The notes below the pieces were generated by a model. The model made no database searches. It saw only the letters and a program-made list of their open reading frames with translations, and was not told the origin of the DNA. Both the position numbers and the translations under genes were made by a program. From Massilia sp. YIM B02769 (lineage in GTDB: Bacteria > Pseudomonadota > Gammaproteobacteria > Burkholderiales > Burkholderiaceae_D), in assembly GCF_030411995.1 (NCBI RefSeq), contig NZ_JASNRC010000012.1:93438-157437 (forward strand): 64,000 nucleotides of DNA. The letters are read 5' to 3'. Shown here piece by piece: positions 42,644 through 51,509 of this stretch; the stretch's first letter is position 1, and each line of letters begins with the position of its first letter.

Positions 42644-43444
42644 CTAGCAGCCGTATTGTGCCGGGTCCCAGAAATGGAAGGCAGCGGCCGGCTTCCACGG
42701 TCTTCCCGGCACCAGCTCGCTCGACAGGTACAGCGCCATTTCCAGTCCCCGGTTCAGGTCCTGCGGCCGGACGACCATGTCCGGCTTGCCGTCCCCATCG
42801 AGGTCGCCGACCCAGACCAGGAAGTCCTCGATCGGAATTGGCGACTGCAGCTCGTTTTCTCCACCTAGCACCGCGAGCGTGCGCTTGGTATCGCCAAAAC
42901 GGACAGTCCAGGTAATCCTGGGATAGCGTTCGCACTGCCCGTATGCGGCGCAGGCTTTGTCCACGATTTGTTCGACCCTGCCTTCCACGTGGAGAGGTGC
43001 GCCGTCGATATCGATCGTGCGGCGTTGAGATCCTTTCAACGGGTCGCCAGGCACCTGGTCAGGCCTATGCTGGAAGCGCATGTTGGCGTACCAGGTCTTG
43101 ACCGGCCCTTCGCGCAGGCCAGGGTGGCCTCGCACAAGGAACAGCGAGGGAATGAAAGGATGGCTACGCACGAACAGTCCACGTTCCGGGCCCTCAACAG
43201 TCTTGATCGTCGCAGATGGCAGCGAGACGCGGGTCTTCTTCAGCGCGCACGCCTGCGCGCAATGCAGGGCGAAGTAGTCGCCTGGCTGCACGGTCGCTTC
43301 GTCCTGGTAATAGGGATAGCCGCCGGCACGAGCATGCGCCAGGTCGATGCCGGCCGCAGCGATCGACATGGGGGGCGTGCTGCCTGCGAGCATGGCGCAA
43401 GCAAGGGCGCGCGCCGGCAAGCGGGTCGAGCTGTGAAAAGGCAT
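42644..43444 (-). CDS. Exported hypothetical protein with an FG-GAP-like segment
   Basis: A 266-aa protein with an N-terminal signal-like sequence (RLPARALACAMLAGSTPPMSIAAAG). A Cys pair sits in ALHCAQACALKK. The C-terminal third has WVGDLDGDGKPDMVVRPQDLN, a calcium-binding FG-GAP/dockerin-like DxDGDGxPD motif, followed by EMALYLSSEL. Such motifs occur in integrin-like and other exported proteins. I do not recognise the whole family. It is convergent with the penicillin acylase gene and lies 48 nt upstream of the next minus-strand gene, the GGDEF-EAL gene's 3' neighbour. Confidence 0.75.
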   Translation of the reverse strand: MPFHSSTRLPARALACAMLAGSTPPMSIAAAGIDLAHARAGGYPYYQDEATVQPGDYFALHCAQACALKKTRVSLPSATIKTVEGPERGLFVRSHPFIPSLFLVRGHPGLREGPVKTWYANMRFQHRPDQVPGDPLKGSQRRTIDIDGAPLHVEGRVEQIVDKACAAYGQCERYPRITWTVRFGDTKRTLAVLGGENELQSPIPIEDFLVWVGDLDGDGKPDMVVRPQDLNRGLEMALYLSSELVPGRPWKPAAAFHFWDPAQYGC

Positions 43445-43492
43445 GGCGTGAACCTCCGCGCGTGGATGGTAGCGTCGATTCTAACGCCCCGC

Positions 43493-45676
43493 TCAACCCG
43501 AGGGCAGCACCAGGCGCAGCTTGCCCAGCATCTGCGTGATGGTGTCGGCCGTCGACGGATGGCCCAGGAAGTAGCCCTGTACCATGTCGCAGCCATACTC
43601 TTCGAGCAGCACCAGCTGTTCGTCGGTCTCGACGCCCTCGGCCACCACCGCCATCTTCAAGCCGTGGGCCATGGCGATGATCGCGCGCGTGATCGCCGCG
43701 TTCTCCGAGTCCTGGGGCAGGCCGTTGATGAAGCTGCGGTCGATTTTGAGGGCGCGGACGTCGAAGCGCTTCAGGTAGTTCATCGACGAGTAGCCGGTGC
43801 CGAAGTCGTCGATCGACAGGTAGACGCCGATGCGGCGCAGCTGCTCGAGCGTGGCCAGCGTGGCGAGGGCGTCGTCCATCAGCGTGCCCTCGGTGAGTTC
43901 GAGTTCCAGCAGCTTCGGATCGAGCCCGGTGTCGATCAGGGCCGAGAGCACGATCTGCGACAGGTTCTCGTCCTTGAACTGCTTGGCCGAGAGGTTGACC
44001 GCCATGCGCAGCGCGCGGCGGCCGTGGCGCTGCCAGGCGCGCGCCTGGTTGCAGGCGGTACGCAGCACCCATTCGCCGATCGGCACGATCAGGCCGGTCT
44101 CCTCGGCCAGCGGGATGAACTCGGTCGGCGAGATGATGCCGCGCTCCGGATGGCGCCAGCGCACCAGCGCTTCCACGCCGACGACTTCCTGCGAGCGCAC
44201 GTCGAGCTGGGGCTGGTACAGCAGGTAGAGTTCGTCGTTCTGCAGCGCCTTGCGCAAGCCCACTTCGAGCTTCACGTGGCTCATGATCTGCATCGTCAGC
44301 GAAGAGCTGTACAGCTTGGCGTTGTTCTTGCCGCAGTTCTTGGCGTGGTACATGGCGGTGTCGGCGTACTTCAGCAGCGAATTGCAGTCGTCGCCGTCTT
44401 CCGGGAACAGCGAGATGCCGATGCTGGCCGTCACGAAAATCTCGTTGCCGTCGATGAGGAAGGGGCGGCGCATCGCTTCCTTCACGCGGTGCGCCACGTT
44501 CAGCGCGTGCTCGACCCGTTCCAGGTCGGGGATCAGGATGGTGAATTCGTCGCCGCCCAGGCGCGCCAGGTTGCTGGCCGAATCCTCGGCAGCGGTATCC
44601 GGCGCGATATCGCCGGATACCGCCTCTCCTCTCGACAGCAGGTCGCTCGGGCGGATGGTGTCGCGCAGGCGCTCCGAGACGATTTTCAGCAGGTGGTCGC
44701 CGACGTTGTGGCCGAGGGTGTCGTTGATGCGCTTGAAGGCGTCCAGGTCCATGAACAGCACGGCGAACTTCTTGTTGCCGATCTTCGAGCGCTGCAGCTC
44801 GCGTTCCAGGTTTTCCAGAAAGGCCTGGCGGTTCGGGATGCCGGTCAGGCTGTCGCAGTAGGCCAGGCGCCGGATCTGCTCCTCGGTGCGCTTGCGTTCG
44901 CTGATGTCGCGCACGAGTCCCAGCACCTCGGAGGGGCTGGTGGCGACCAGGCGCGCCTCGAAATGCTGGGCCGCGCCGAAGCGGATCAATTCGTATTCGA
45001 CCGAGCGGATTTCCTGGGTGCGCAGGACTTCGCCGAGCTGCTCCAGCATGCGCGCCGCAATCGGGCGCGGCAGCACGTCGCTGATGTGGCGGCCGATGCA
45101 GCGGTCGCTCGAGAACGGCGCCTGCTCGTGGTCGGCGGCGCGTACGCTGCGTTCGCGATGCGGCCGTTCATGGCCCGGCTCGTAATCCAGGTAGAAGCCG
45201 TCGCGGTTCATGCGGAAGAAGGTGTCCGGAATCGCCGCCAGCACCGCGCGGTTCTGGGCGTCGGCGATGCGCAGGCGCGCAATCGCGTCGCTGGCGCGCA
45301 GCACGTACAGCACGCGGTGCCCGAGGATGGGCCAGTTGATCGGCTTGGAGACGAAGTCGGTGGCGCCGGCTTCATAGGCGCTGGTGACGGCCTCGATGTC
45401 GTCGCCGCCGGTGACCATCACGATCGGCACCAGGGCGCCGCCGGCTTCGTCGCGGCGGATCGCACGGCAGGCCGCGAAGCCGTCCATGTGCGGCATCTCG
45501 ACGTCCATCAAAATCAGGTCGGGCCGGCGCTCGCGCGCCAGCTGCACGGCCTGGGCGCCGTCGGCGGCCTCGATCGCATCCAGGCCGACTTGCGCCAGCA
45601 TCTCCAGCATCAGCATGCGCATCACCGGATCGTCGTCGGCCACCAGCACGACACCGCGTTGGGAAGAGCTTGGCAT
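43493..45676 (-). CDS. Response regulator with PAS, GGDEF and EAL domains
   Basis: A 727-aa protein. REC domain ~8-125 with phospho-Asp in LILMDVEMPHMDG. A PAS-like region ~145-265. GGDEF ~275-460 with DLDAFKRINDTLGH and an intact LGGDEF motif; about 25 extra residues (SRGEAVSGDIAPDTAAEDSA) are inserted just before it. EAL ~475-720 with EALVRWRHPERG, NLSAKQF, ELTEG, DDFGTGYSSMNYL and VAEGVET, all catalytic positions present. It may both make and degrade c-di-GMP. Its ATG is 1 nt past the stop of the upstream hybrid histidine kinase, a strong sign that they are a cognate pair. Confidence 0.94.
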   Translation of the reverse strand: MPSSSQRGVVLVADDDPVMRMLMLEMLAQVGLDAIEAADGAQAVQLARERRPDLILMDVEMPHMDGFAACRAIRRDEAGGALVPIVMVTGGDDIEAVTSAYEAGATDFVSKPINWPILGHRVLYVLRASDAIARLRIADAQNRAVLAAIPDTFFRMNRDGFYLDYEPGHERPHRERSVRAADHEQAPFSSDRCIGRHISDVLPRPIAARMLEQLGEVLRTQEIRSVEYELIRFGAAQHFEARLVATSPSEVLGLVRDISERKRTEEQIRRLAYCDSLTGIPNRQAFLENLERELQRSKIGNKKFAVLFMDLDAFKRINDTLGHNVGDHLLKIVSERLRDTIRPSDLLSRGEAVSGDIAPDTAAEDSASNLARLGGDEFTILIPDLERVEHALNVAHRVKEAMRRPFLIDGNEIFVTASIGISLFPEDGDDCNSLLKYADTAMYHAKNCGKNNAKLYSSSLTMQIMSHVKLEVGLRKALQNDELYLLYQPQLDVRSQEVVGVEALVRWRHPERGIISPTEFIPLAEETGLIVPIGEWVLRTACNQARAWQRHGRRALRMAVNLSAKQFKDENLSQIVLSALIDTGLDPKLLELELTEGTLMDDALATLATLEQLRRIGVYLSIDDFGTGYSSMNYLKRFDVRALKIDRSFINGLPQDSENAAITRAIIAMAHGLKMAVVAEGVETDEQLVLLEEYGCDMVQGYFLGHPSTADTITQMLGKLRLVLPSG

Positions 45677-45677
45677 C

Positions 45678-48506
45678 TCAGGTTTCCTTCTCTAGCATGG
45701 CATTGAGCGAATGCCGGACCGCCTGGAATTCGTGTTCCATGTCGGTGAGGAGCGCGTCGGCGCCCTCGATGGTGTCGGCGCGGCCGAGCTGTTCCAGGTC
45801 CTTGCACAGGCCGGCCAGCGCCTCGGCGCCGACGTTCGCGCTGGCCGACTTCAAACTGTGGGCGATGCGCTTGACGGTGACGGCGTCGAAGCCGCCGATC
45901 GCCTGGCGCAGCGTGCGCAGGTGCTGGGGCACGTCGCCGACATAGGCGTTGATCACCTTCTGCACCAGGACGTCGCCGCCGTCGCGGCTGAGGGCCCGGA
46001 TCTTGTCGAGCGCGGCGCCGTTGATGACCTCGCGCTGGATCGCTTCGCGCGCCTCCGCCGGCAGCGTGGGTGCAGCGTCGCCGTGGTGGACGCTGCCGGC
46101 CAGGGGCAGGGCGATCCAGCGTCCGATCACGGCGGCCAGCTGCTGCTGGGTGAAGGGTTTCGAGAGGTAGTCGTCCATGCCGGCGGCGAGGCAGGCTTCG
46201 CGGTCGCCCTGCAAGGCGTTCGCGGTGATGGCGATGATCGGCAGCGTGCGCGGCAGGCCTGCTTCACGTTCCGCGCGGCGGATCGCGGCGGTGGCGGCAA
46301 AACCGTCCATGACCGGCATCTGGCAATCCATCAGCACCGCCTCGACGTCGCCCGCGCGTACCGCCTGCAATGCTTCCGCGCCGTTCTGCGCCACCTGCGC
46401 CTGCAGTCCCAGGCTTTCCAGCATCGCCTTTGCGACTTCGACGTTCACCGGATTGTCCTCAGCCAGCAGCACCCGCCGCACCCGCGTCACACCGCCCGGC
46501 TGCGGCAGGGCGGGTGGCGGCATGAACTGCGGCGCCGGGGCGGTGGCGCCGCGCGGGCGCGTGGCCATGCAGGCGAACAGGTCGGCCGCGCGCGCCGGCT
46601 TGATCAACTGGTAGGCCACGCCGGCCTCGCGCCGCTGCACCGGGTCGGCCGCCAGGCGCTCGGCGCTGAGCAGGACCAGGCGCGTCGGGCGCGTCACCGG
46701 GCTGGCCTTGATGGTGGCGGCCAGCAGCAGGCCGCTCGCATGCTGCAGTTCCATGTCGAGCACGGCCGCGTCGAAGGGCTGGCCGGCGCGCGCGGCGCTG
46801 TCGAGTTTGTCGAGGGCGTCGGCGGCGCAGGTGGCGCTGGCGCAGGCCACCTTCCAGGCGGCCAGGTGGCGCTCGAGGCCGACGCGGCTGTCGTGCGCTT
46901 CGTCGACCACCAGCACACGCAGGCCGTCGAGCGTATGCTGCTGGCTGCCTGGGGCATCCGGGTCGACGCGGCGCTTGTCGAAGCCGACCGTGAACCAGAA
47001 CACCGAACCCTGCGGCTTGCCGCGCTCGACGCCGATGGTGCCGCCCATCAGTTCCACCAGCTCCTTCGAGATCGCCAGCCCGAGGCCGGTGCCGCCGTAC
47101 TTGCGGGTGGTCGAATCGTCGGCCTGGGAAAAGGCCTCGAAGATGCGGCTGCTGGCTTCGCGCGCAATGCCGATGCCGGTATCGCGCACCTCGAAGCGCA
47201 GCATCACGGCCTGGGTGTCTTCGCTGGCCACGCGCACCGTGGCCTGGATCCGTCCCTGCTCGGTGAACTTGATGGCGTTGCCGAGCAAATTCGCCATGAT
47301 CTGGCGCAGCCGGTTCGGATCGCCGCAGATCGCCACCGGGATGTCGTTGGCGATGTCGAAGTCGAGCGCGATGCCCTTGCTCTGCGCCTGCGGCGTGTAG
47401 ACGGTGTGGATGTCTTCCAGCAGGTCCCAGAGGTTGAAGTTGATGTACTCGATGGTCAGCTTGCCGGCCTCGATTTTCGAAAAGTCGAGGATGTCGTTGA
47501 TGATCACCAGCAGGTGCTCGCCCGAGCGTTTCACCAGGCGCGTGTAGTTGCGCTGGTTATCGGTGAGTTCGGTCCCGAGCAGCATCTCGGCCATGCCGAG
47601 CACGCCGTTCATCGGGGTACGGATCTCGTGGCTCATGGTGGCGAGGAAGGCGCTCTTCGCGCGGCTGGCCGCTTCGGCGGCGTTCTTGGCGCGTTCCAGC
47701 TGCTCGGTGCGCACCGAGACTTGCCGTTCCAGTTCGTCTCGGTGGTTGGTGAGCGCCGTGCCGCGGCCCTCGATCTGGGCCAGCATGGTGTTGAAGCTGT
47801 CGATCAGGGCGCCCAGTTCGTCGTTGCGCCTGTTCGGCACGCGCAGGGTGTAGTTCTGGCTGCTTGAAACCTCGCGCGCCGTTCCAATCAGCTTGGTGAC
47901 CGGGTCGGCGATCGAGCGCGTGAAGCGCCGCGCCAGCACCAGCGACACCAGCAGCGACACCAGCAGCGACACGCACATCGCGGCGCCGATCACGCCCACG
48001 CTCCGGGCGATGGCCAGCCACATGGCCAGCAAGTCGGCTTCGATGACGATCACGCCGACCTGGGCCTGGGCGCTGGTGACGGGCCGGTACAGGCGCATGC
48101 GCGGCGACCAGATGCGCGAGCCGGCCAGGCTGGCCTCGTTCAGGGCGGCTTCGTCAAAGGCGTCCAGGCTTGGGGCCGGCGCGGCGGCGGCATGGCCGGG
48201 CGACTGCCAGGACGCGAACAACCGGCCCTTGCGGTCGTACAGCGCGGCGCTGGAAATTTCTTCCTTGGCGGTCAGAGCCGCGAGCAGGGCGCCGGCCAGG
48301 CTGCGGTCGTTGAAGACCAGGGCGTCGGCGCTGTTGGCGGCCACCACGCCGGCCAGCGAGGAAAGCTGCATGCTTTCGTCCTTGCGTCCGTTCAGCACCG
48401 AGGCGACGGCAAAGGCGACAAACACGAAGGCCAGCGCGCTGCCGGTGGACAGCAGCGACATCATCGTCAGTTTGCGGTTCAGGCTGGAACGCTGGAAATT
48501 GGGCAT
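45678..48506 (-). CDS. Hybrid sensor histidine kinase (CHASE8-like, HAMP, HisKA, HATPase, two REC, HPt)
   Basis: A 942-aa kinase from MPNFQRSSLNRKLTMM; longer in-frame starts would run into the upstream repeat region. TM1 ~16-38. Periplasmic sensor ~40-160, resembling CHASE8 (SLAGVVAANSADALVFND, AALYDRKGRLFASW). TM2 ~168-192. HAMP ~193-246. HisKA with His293 in SHEIRTPMNG. HATPase ~400-530 with GNAIKFTEQG, DTGIGI and GGTGLGLAIS. REC1 ~545-665 is weaker (VLDMELQHASG). REC2 ~690-810 is canonical (LLAEDNPVN, LMDCQMPVMDG, SKPF). C-terminal HPt ~840-935 with His in AHSLKSASANVGA. This is the BarA-type phosphorelay layout. It is coupled to the GGDEF-EAL regulator downstream. Confidence 0.94.
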   Translation of the reverse strand: MPNFQRSSLNRKLTMMSLLSTGSALAFVFVAFAVASVLNGRKDESMQLSSLAGVVAANSADALVFNDRSLAGALLAALTAKEEISSAALYDRKGRLFASWQSPGHAAAAPAPSLDAFDEAALNEASLAGSRIWSPRMRLYRPVTSAQAQVGVIVIEADLLAMWLAIARSVGVIGAAMCVSLLVSLLVSLVLARRFTRSIADPVTKLIGTAREVSSSQNYTLRVPNRRNDELGALIDSFNTMLAQIEGRGTALTNHRDELERQVSVRTEQLERAKNAAEAASRAKSAFLATMSHEIRTPMNGVLGMAEMLLGTELTDNQRNYTRLVKRSGEHLLVIINDILDFSKIEAGKLTIEYINFNLWDLLEDIHTVYTPQAQSKGIALDFDIANDIPVAICGDPNRLRQIMANLLGNAIKFTEQGRIQATVRVASEDTQAVMLRFEVRDTGIGIAREASSRIFEAFSQADDSTTRKYGGTGLGLAISKELVELMGGTIGVERGKPQGSVFWFTVGFDKRRVDPDAPGSQQHTLDGLRVLVVDEAHDSRVGLERHLAAWKVACASATCAADALDKLDSAARAGQPFDAAVLDMELQHASGLLLAATIKASPVTRPTRLVLLSAERLAADPVQRREAGVAYQLIKPARAADLFACMATRPRGATAPAPQFMPPPALPQPGGVTRVRRVLLAEDNPVNVEVAKAMLESLGLQAQVAQNGAEALQAVRAGDVEAVLMDCQMPVMDGFAATAAIRRAEREAGLPRTLPIIAITANALQGDREACLAAGMDDYLSKPFTQQQLAAVIGRWIALPLAGSVHHGDAAPTLPAEAREAIQREVINGAALDKIRALSRDGGDVLVQKVINAYVGDVPQHLRTLRQAIGGFDAVTVKRIAHSLKSASANVGAEALAGLCKDLEQLGRADTIEGADALLTDMEHEFQAVRHSLNAMLEKET

Positions 48507-48664
48507 GGGTCGGGTCCGGCATTGAGATGCGGACCGGCGCAGGGACGCGGCGCAAGCCCTCCATGCAGAAATGCAAATTCCTGCAAGAAAAAATATACGT
48601 TGCCAGTGGAGGGGCGACTTTGCGTAATCGCAAAGTGGGGGGAGGGGGGCGGCACGCGATGATC

Positions 48665-48875
48665 GGTGGGTTCGAGAACCCACCCTACCTGCATCGATGC
48701 ACTGTTCGATTACCCCGCATTGCGTGGGCGGGTTCGAGAACCCACCCTACCTGCATCGATGCATTGTTCGATCACCCCGCATTCCGTAGGGTGGGTTCTC
48801 GAACCCACCGGATGCCAGGAAGCCCGTAGCGTTACCGGCTGCCTGCATGGCGTAGGGTGGGTTCTCGAACCCACC
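48665..48875. repeat. Cluster of four GGTGGGTTCGAGAACCCACC hairpins, two in ~61-bp direct repeats
   Basis: Hairpin units lie at 48665-48688, 48726-48750, 48786-48809 and 48852-48875. Units 1 and 2 each precede the same CCTGCATCGATGCA-TGTTCGAT-ACCCCGCATT spacer and repeat with a ~61-bp period. Units 3 and 4 are in the opposite orientation (GTAGGGTGGGTTCTCGAACC). The outer GTAGGGTGG/CCACCCTAC links them to the other repeats of the window. The cluster fills the gap between the cstA-ybdD terminator and the histidine kinase start. Confidence 0.9.
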
Positions 48876-48877
48876 AT

Positions 48878-48914
48878 TTAAAAAAGCCCGCGTCATCACT
48901 GACACGGGCTTTGT
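48878..48914 (-). terminator. Intrinsic terminator of cstA-ybdD
   Basis: On the minus strand AAAGCCCGTGTCA pairs with TGACGCGGGCTTT around GTGA (one mismatch) and is followed by TTTAAAT. It is about 23 nt past the ybdD stop. Confidence 0.9.
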
Positions 48915-48936
48915 TCAGGCTACCAGGCAAGGCGCC

Positions 48937-49134
48937 TCAGCAGCAACCGCCGCTGCGCCCCGACCCATACCGCGCTTCCTGACGCTCGCGGAAAAACTCC
49001 TCGTAGGTCATCGGCGTTTTATCCGGATGCTCGCGCTCCATGTGCGCGAGGTAGGTGTCGTACTCGGGCAGGCCGACCATCAGGCGCATGCTTTGCCCGA
49101 GGTAGCGGCCGGCCTGGGCCAGGGCGCCGAGCAT
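48937..49134 (-). CDS. ybdD: YbdD/YjiX family small protein (DUF466) linked to CstA
   Basis: A 65-aa protein starting MLGALAQAGRYLGQSMRLMVGLPEYDTYLAHMEREHPDKTPMTYEEFFRERQEARYG and ending in a Gly-Cys-Cys tail (the residues given here are broken by family boundaries: helix 1 to ~24, the conserved YDTYLAHMEREHPD to ~38, MTYEEFFRERQEARYG to ~57). YbdD/YjiX proteins are encoded directly after cstA/yjiY pyruvate or peptide transporters and are required for uptake in some bacteria. Its ATG overlaps the cstA stop (ATGA). A terminator follows. Confidence 0.92.
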   Translation of the reverse strand: MLGALAQAGRYLGQSMRLMVGLPEYDTYLAHMEREHPDKTPMTYEEFFRERQEARYGSGRSGGCC

Positions 49135-51200
49135 CACTGCACCTGCGCGGCCGGGGTGGCCACGAACGGCGATTCCTTCACCGTCGGGCTGCCGTTGTTG
49201 CGCGCCGCGATCACGGTCTTGATGCCGTAGAACAGCACGGCCAGGACCACGACCATGAAGAAGCCGGCCAGCGTGGCGTCGACATAATCGTTGAAGATGA
49301 TGCGGCGCATTTCGTCGAGCGACTTGGCCGGGGCCAGCACTTCGCCGGCGTCGAGCGCGGCCTGGAACTTCTGGGCGTGGGCGACGAAGCCGACCTTCAC
49401 GTTCTCGTGGAAGATCTTCTGCCAGCCGGCGGCCAGGGTGCAGATCAGCAGCCAGATGGTCGGCACGATGGTGACCCAGGCGTACTGGCCGCGCTTCATC
49501 TTGAACAGCACCACGGTGCCCAGCATCAGCGCGATACCGGCCAGCATCTGGTTGGCGATGCCGAACAGCGGCCACAGGGTGTTGATGCCGCCCAGCGGAT
49601 CGACCACGCCCTGGTACAGGAAGTAACCCCAGGCCGCGACGCACAGGCCGGTGGCCAGCAGGTTGGCCGGCAGCGACTCGGTGCGCTTCAGCGATGGGAC
49701 AAAGGCGCCCAGCAAATCCTGCAGCATGAAGCGGCCGGCGCGGGTGCCCGCATCCACTGCGGTCAGGATGAACAGGGCTTCGAACAGGATCGCGAAGTGG
49801 TACCAGAAGGCCATCATGGCCTTGCCGCCGACCACGTTCGAGAGGATGTTGGCCATGCCCACCGCCAGCGTCGGCGCGCCGCCGGCACGCGAGATGATGG
49901 TGTGCTCGCCGACGTCCTTGGCCATTTGCGTCAGGGTGTCGGGGGTGATCACGAAGCCCCAGTTCGACACGGCGGCCGCTGCAGACTGCGCGGTGGTGCC
50001 CAGCACGGCGGCCGGCGCGTTCATCGCGAAGTAGATGCCCGGGTCGATGGTCGACGCGGCCACCAGCGCCATGATGGCGACGAAGGATTCCATCAGCATC
50101 GCGCCATAGCCGATGAAGCGGGCGTGGCTTTCGTTCTCGATCATCTTCGGCGTGGTGCCCGAGGAGATCAGCGCGTGGAAGCCGGAGACGGCGCCGCAGG
50201 CGATGGTAATGAACAGGAAGGGGAACAGATTACCCGACCACACCGGGCCGGTGCCGTCGACGAAGCGGGTCACGGCCGGCATCTGCATGTGCGGGGCGAC
50301 CAGCACGATGCCGATGGCCAGGGCGACGATGGTGCCGATCTTGAGGAAGGTCGACAGGTAGTCGCGCGGCGCCAGCAGCAGCCACACGGGGATCACGGAG
50401 GCCACGAAGCCGTAGCCGATCAGCATCCAGGTCAGTTCGACCCCGGTGAAGGTGAACATCGGGCCGAGAGTCGGCGAATCGTGGACCCACTGGCCGCCGA
50501 CGATGGCCAGCATCAGCAGCACGAAGCCGATGGCCGAGATTTCGCCGATGCGGCCGACGCGGATATAGCGCGAATAGATGCCCATGAAGAGCGCGATCGG
50601 GATCGTCGCCATCACGGTAAAGGTGCCCCACGGCGAGCCGGTCAGGGCTTTCACGACGATCAGCGCCAGCACCGCGAGGATGATGACCATGATCATGAAG
50701 GTGCCGAACAGCGCGATGACGCCCGGGATTTCGCCCATCTCGGATTTGATGAGGTCGCCCAGCGAGCGGCCGTCGCGGCGCATCGACATGAACAGGACGA
50801 TGAAATCCTGCACCGCGCCGGCGAACACGACACCGGCGAGAATCCACATCATGCCCGGCAGATAGCCCATCTGGGCAGCCAGGACCGGACCCACGAGCGG
50901 CCCCGCGCCGGCAATCGCGGCGAAGTGGTGGCCGAACAGCACGTATTTGTTGGTGGGGACGTAATCGAGGCCGTCGTTGTATTTATAGGCCGGCGTCTGG
51001 CGGCGTGCATCCAGCCCCATCACCTTGGTGGCGATATACAGGCTGTAGAATCGGTAGGCGATGAGGTAAACACAGACGGCCGCCGCGACCACCCAGACGG
51101 CATTGATCGACTCGCCGCGGCGTACAGCCACGTAAGCGAGCGACACAGCGCCGAGGAGTGAGAGCGCCGCCCAGCCGAGCTTGTTTCCGAGGCTTTTCAT
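49134..51200 (-). CDS. cstA: Carbon starvation protein CstA, pyruvate/peptide transporter
   Basis: A 688-aa inner-membrane protein with about 16-18 hydrophobic helices. Family blocks are RRQTPAYKYNDGLDYVPTNKYVLFGHHFAAIAGAGPLVGPVLAAQMG near the N-terminus, MRRDGRSLGDLIKSEMGEIPG, FHALISSGTTPKMIENE, and AGTRAGRFMLQDLLG. CstA homologues import pyruvate or peptides when carbon is scarce. It is in a two-gene operon with ybdD and is divergent from the HDOD gene. The upstream gap has no clear riboswitch; catabolite control is likely by family but no CRP site was identified. Confidence 0.95.
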   Translation of the reverse strand: MKSLGNKLGWAALSLLGAVSLAYVAVRRGESINAVWVVAAAVCVYLIAYRFYSLYIATKVMGLDARRQTPAYKYNDGLDYVPTNKYVLFGHHFAAIAGAGPLVGPVLAAQMGYLPGMMWILAGVVFAGAVQDFIVLFMSMRRDGRSLGDLIKSEMGEIPGVIALFGTFMIMVIILAVLALIVVKALTGSPWGTFTVMATIPIALFMGIYSRYIRVGRIGEISAIGFVLLMLAIVGGQWVHDSPTLGPMFTFTGVELTWMLIGYGFVASVIPVWLLLAPRDYLSTFLKIGTIVALAIGIVLVAPHMQMPAVTRFVDGTGPVWSGNLFPFLFITIACGAVSGFHALISSGTTPKMIENESHARFIGYGAMLMESFVAIMALVAASTIDPGIYFAMNAPAAVLGTTAQSAAAAVSNWGFVITPDTLTQMAKDVGEHTIISRAGGAPTLAVGMANILSNVVGGKAMMAFWYHFAILFEALFILTAVDAGTRAGRFMLQDLLGAFVPSLKRTESLPANLLATGLCVAAWGYFLYQGVVDPLGGINTLWPLFGIANQMLAGIALMLGTVVLFKMKRGQYAWVTIVPTIWLLICTLAAGWQKIFHENVKVGFVAHAQKFQAALDAGEVLAPAKSLDEMRRIIFNDYVDATLAGFFMVVVLAVLFYGIKTVIAARNNGSPTVKESPFVATPAAQVQ

Positions 51201-51509
51201 GGTGGCTCCTTCAGTTTTTTATTCGTCAGGGTAGGGCGCGTCCAGCACCCCGCCGCGCGCGGCGACACGGTCGTTAGCGTAACGGGCGAATCGCCGGCGA
51301 AAAACCGACGAGCCGCCCACGGCCGACCCCAGCGTCCGATACATATCTTGCACCATTATAGAAATGGCAAGCGCATGATTCTACTCCGCGGCTCAGCCAT
51401 ATTCGCTACGTATTATCACGTATGAAATGTATCCCTCAGGAAACAAATTTAGTTGCCTTTAGCTAATTGCTCGACTAATATGAGCTGATTGCCTACTCAG
51501 AGGATGCCG
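51201..51509. other. Divergent promoter region of cstA and the HDOD gene
   Basis: 309 bp. A TATAAT-like box for cstA lies on the minus strand near 51356, and there is an AT-rich tract near 51440-51480. A short palindrome at 51407-51422 is listed separately. No gene or known structured RNA is seen. Confidence 0.45.
51407..51422. promoter_or_regulatory. Palindrome TACGT-ATTATC-ACGTA, possible operator
   Basis: A 16-bp inverted repeat with 5-bp arms in the shared promoter region of cstA and the HDOD-GGDEF-EAL pair. It is of operator size and sits in an AT-rich stretch. The binding factor is unknown. Confidence 0.3.

Noticed and set aside
48665..48875. CRISPR-like array
   Set aside because: The repeated units are palindromic hairpins in both orientations, the spacers between direct copies are identical rather than unique, and no cas gene is present.
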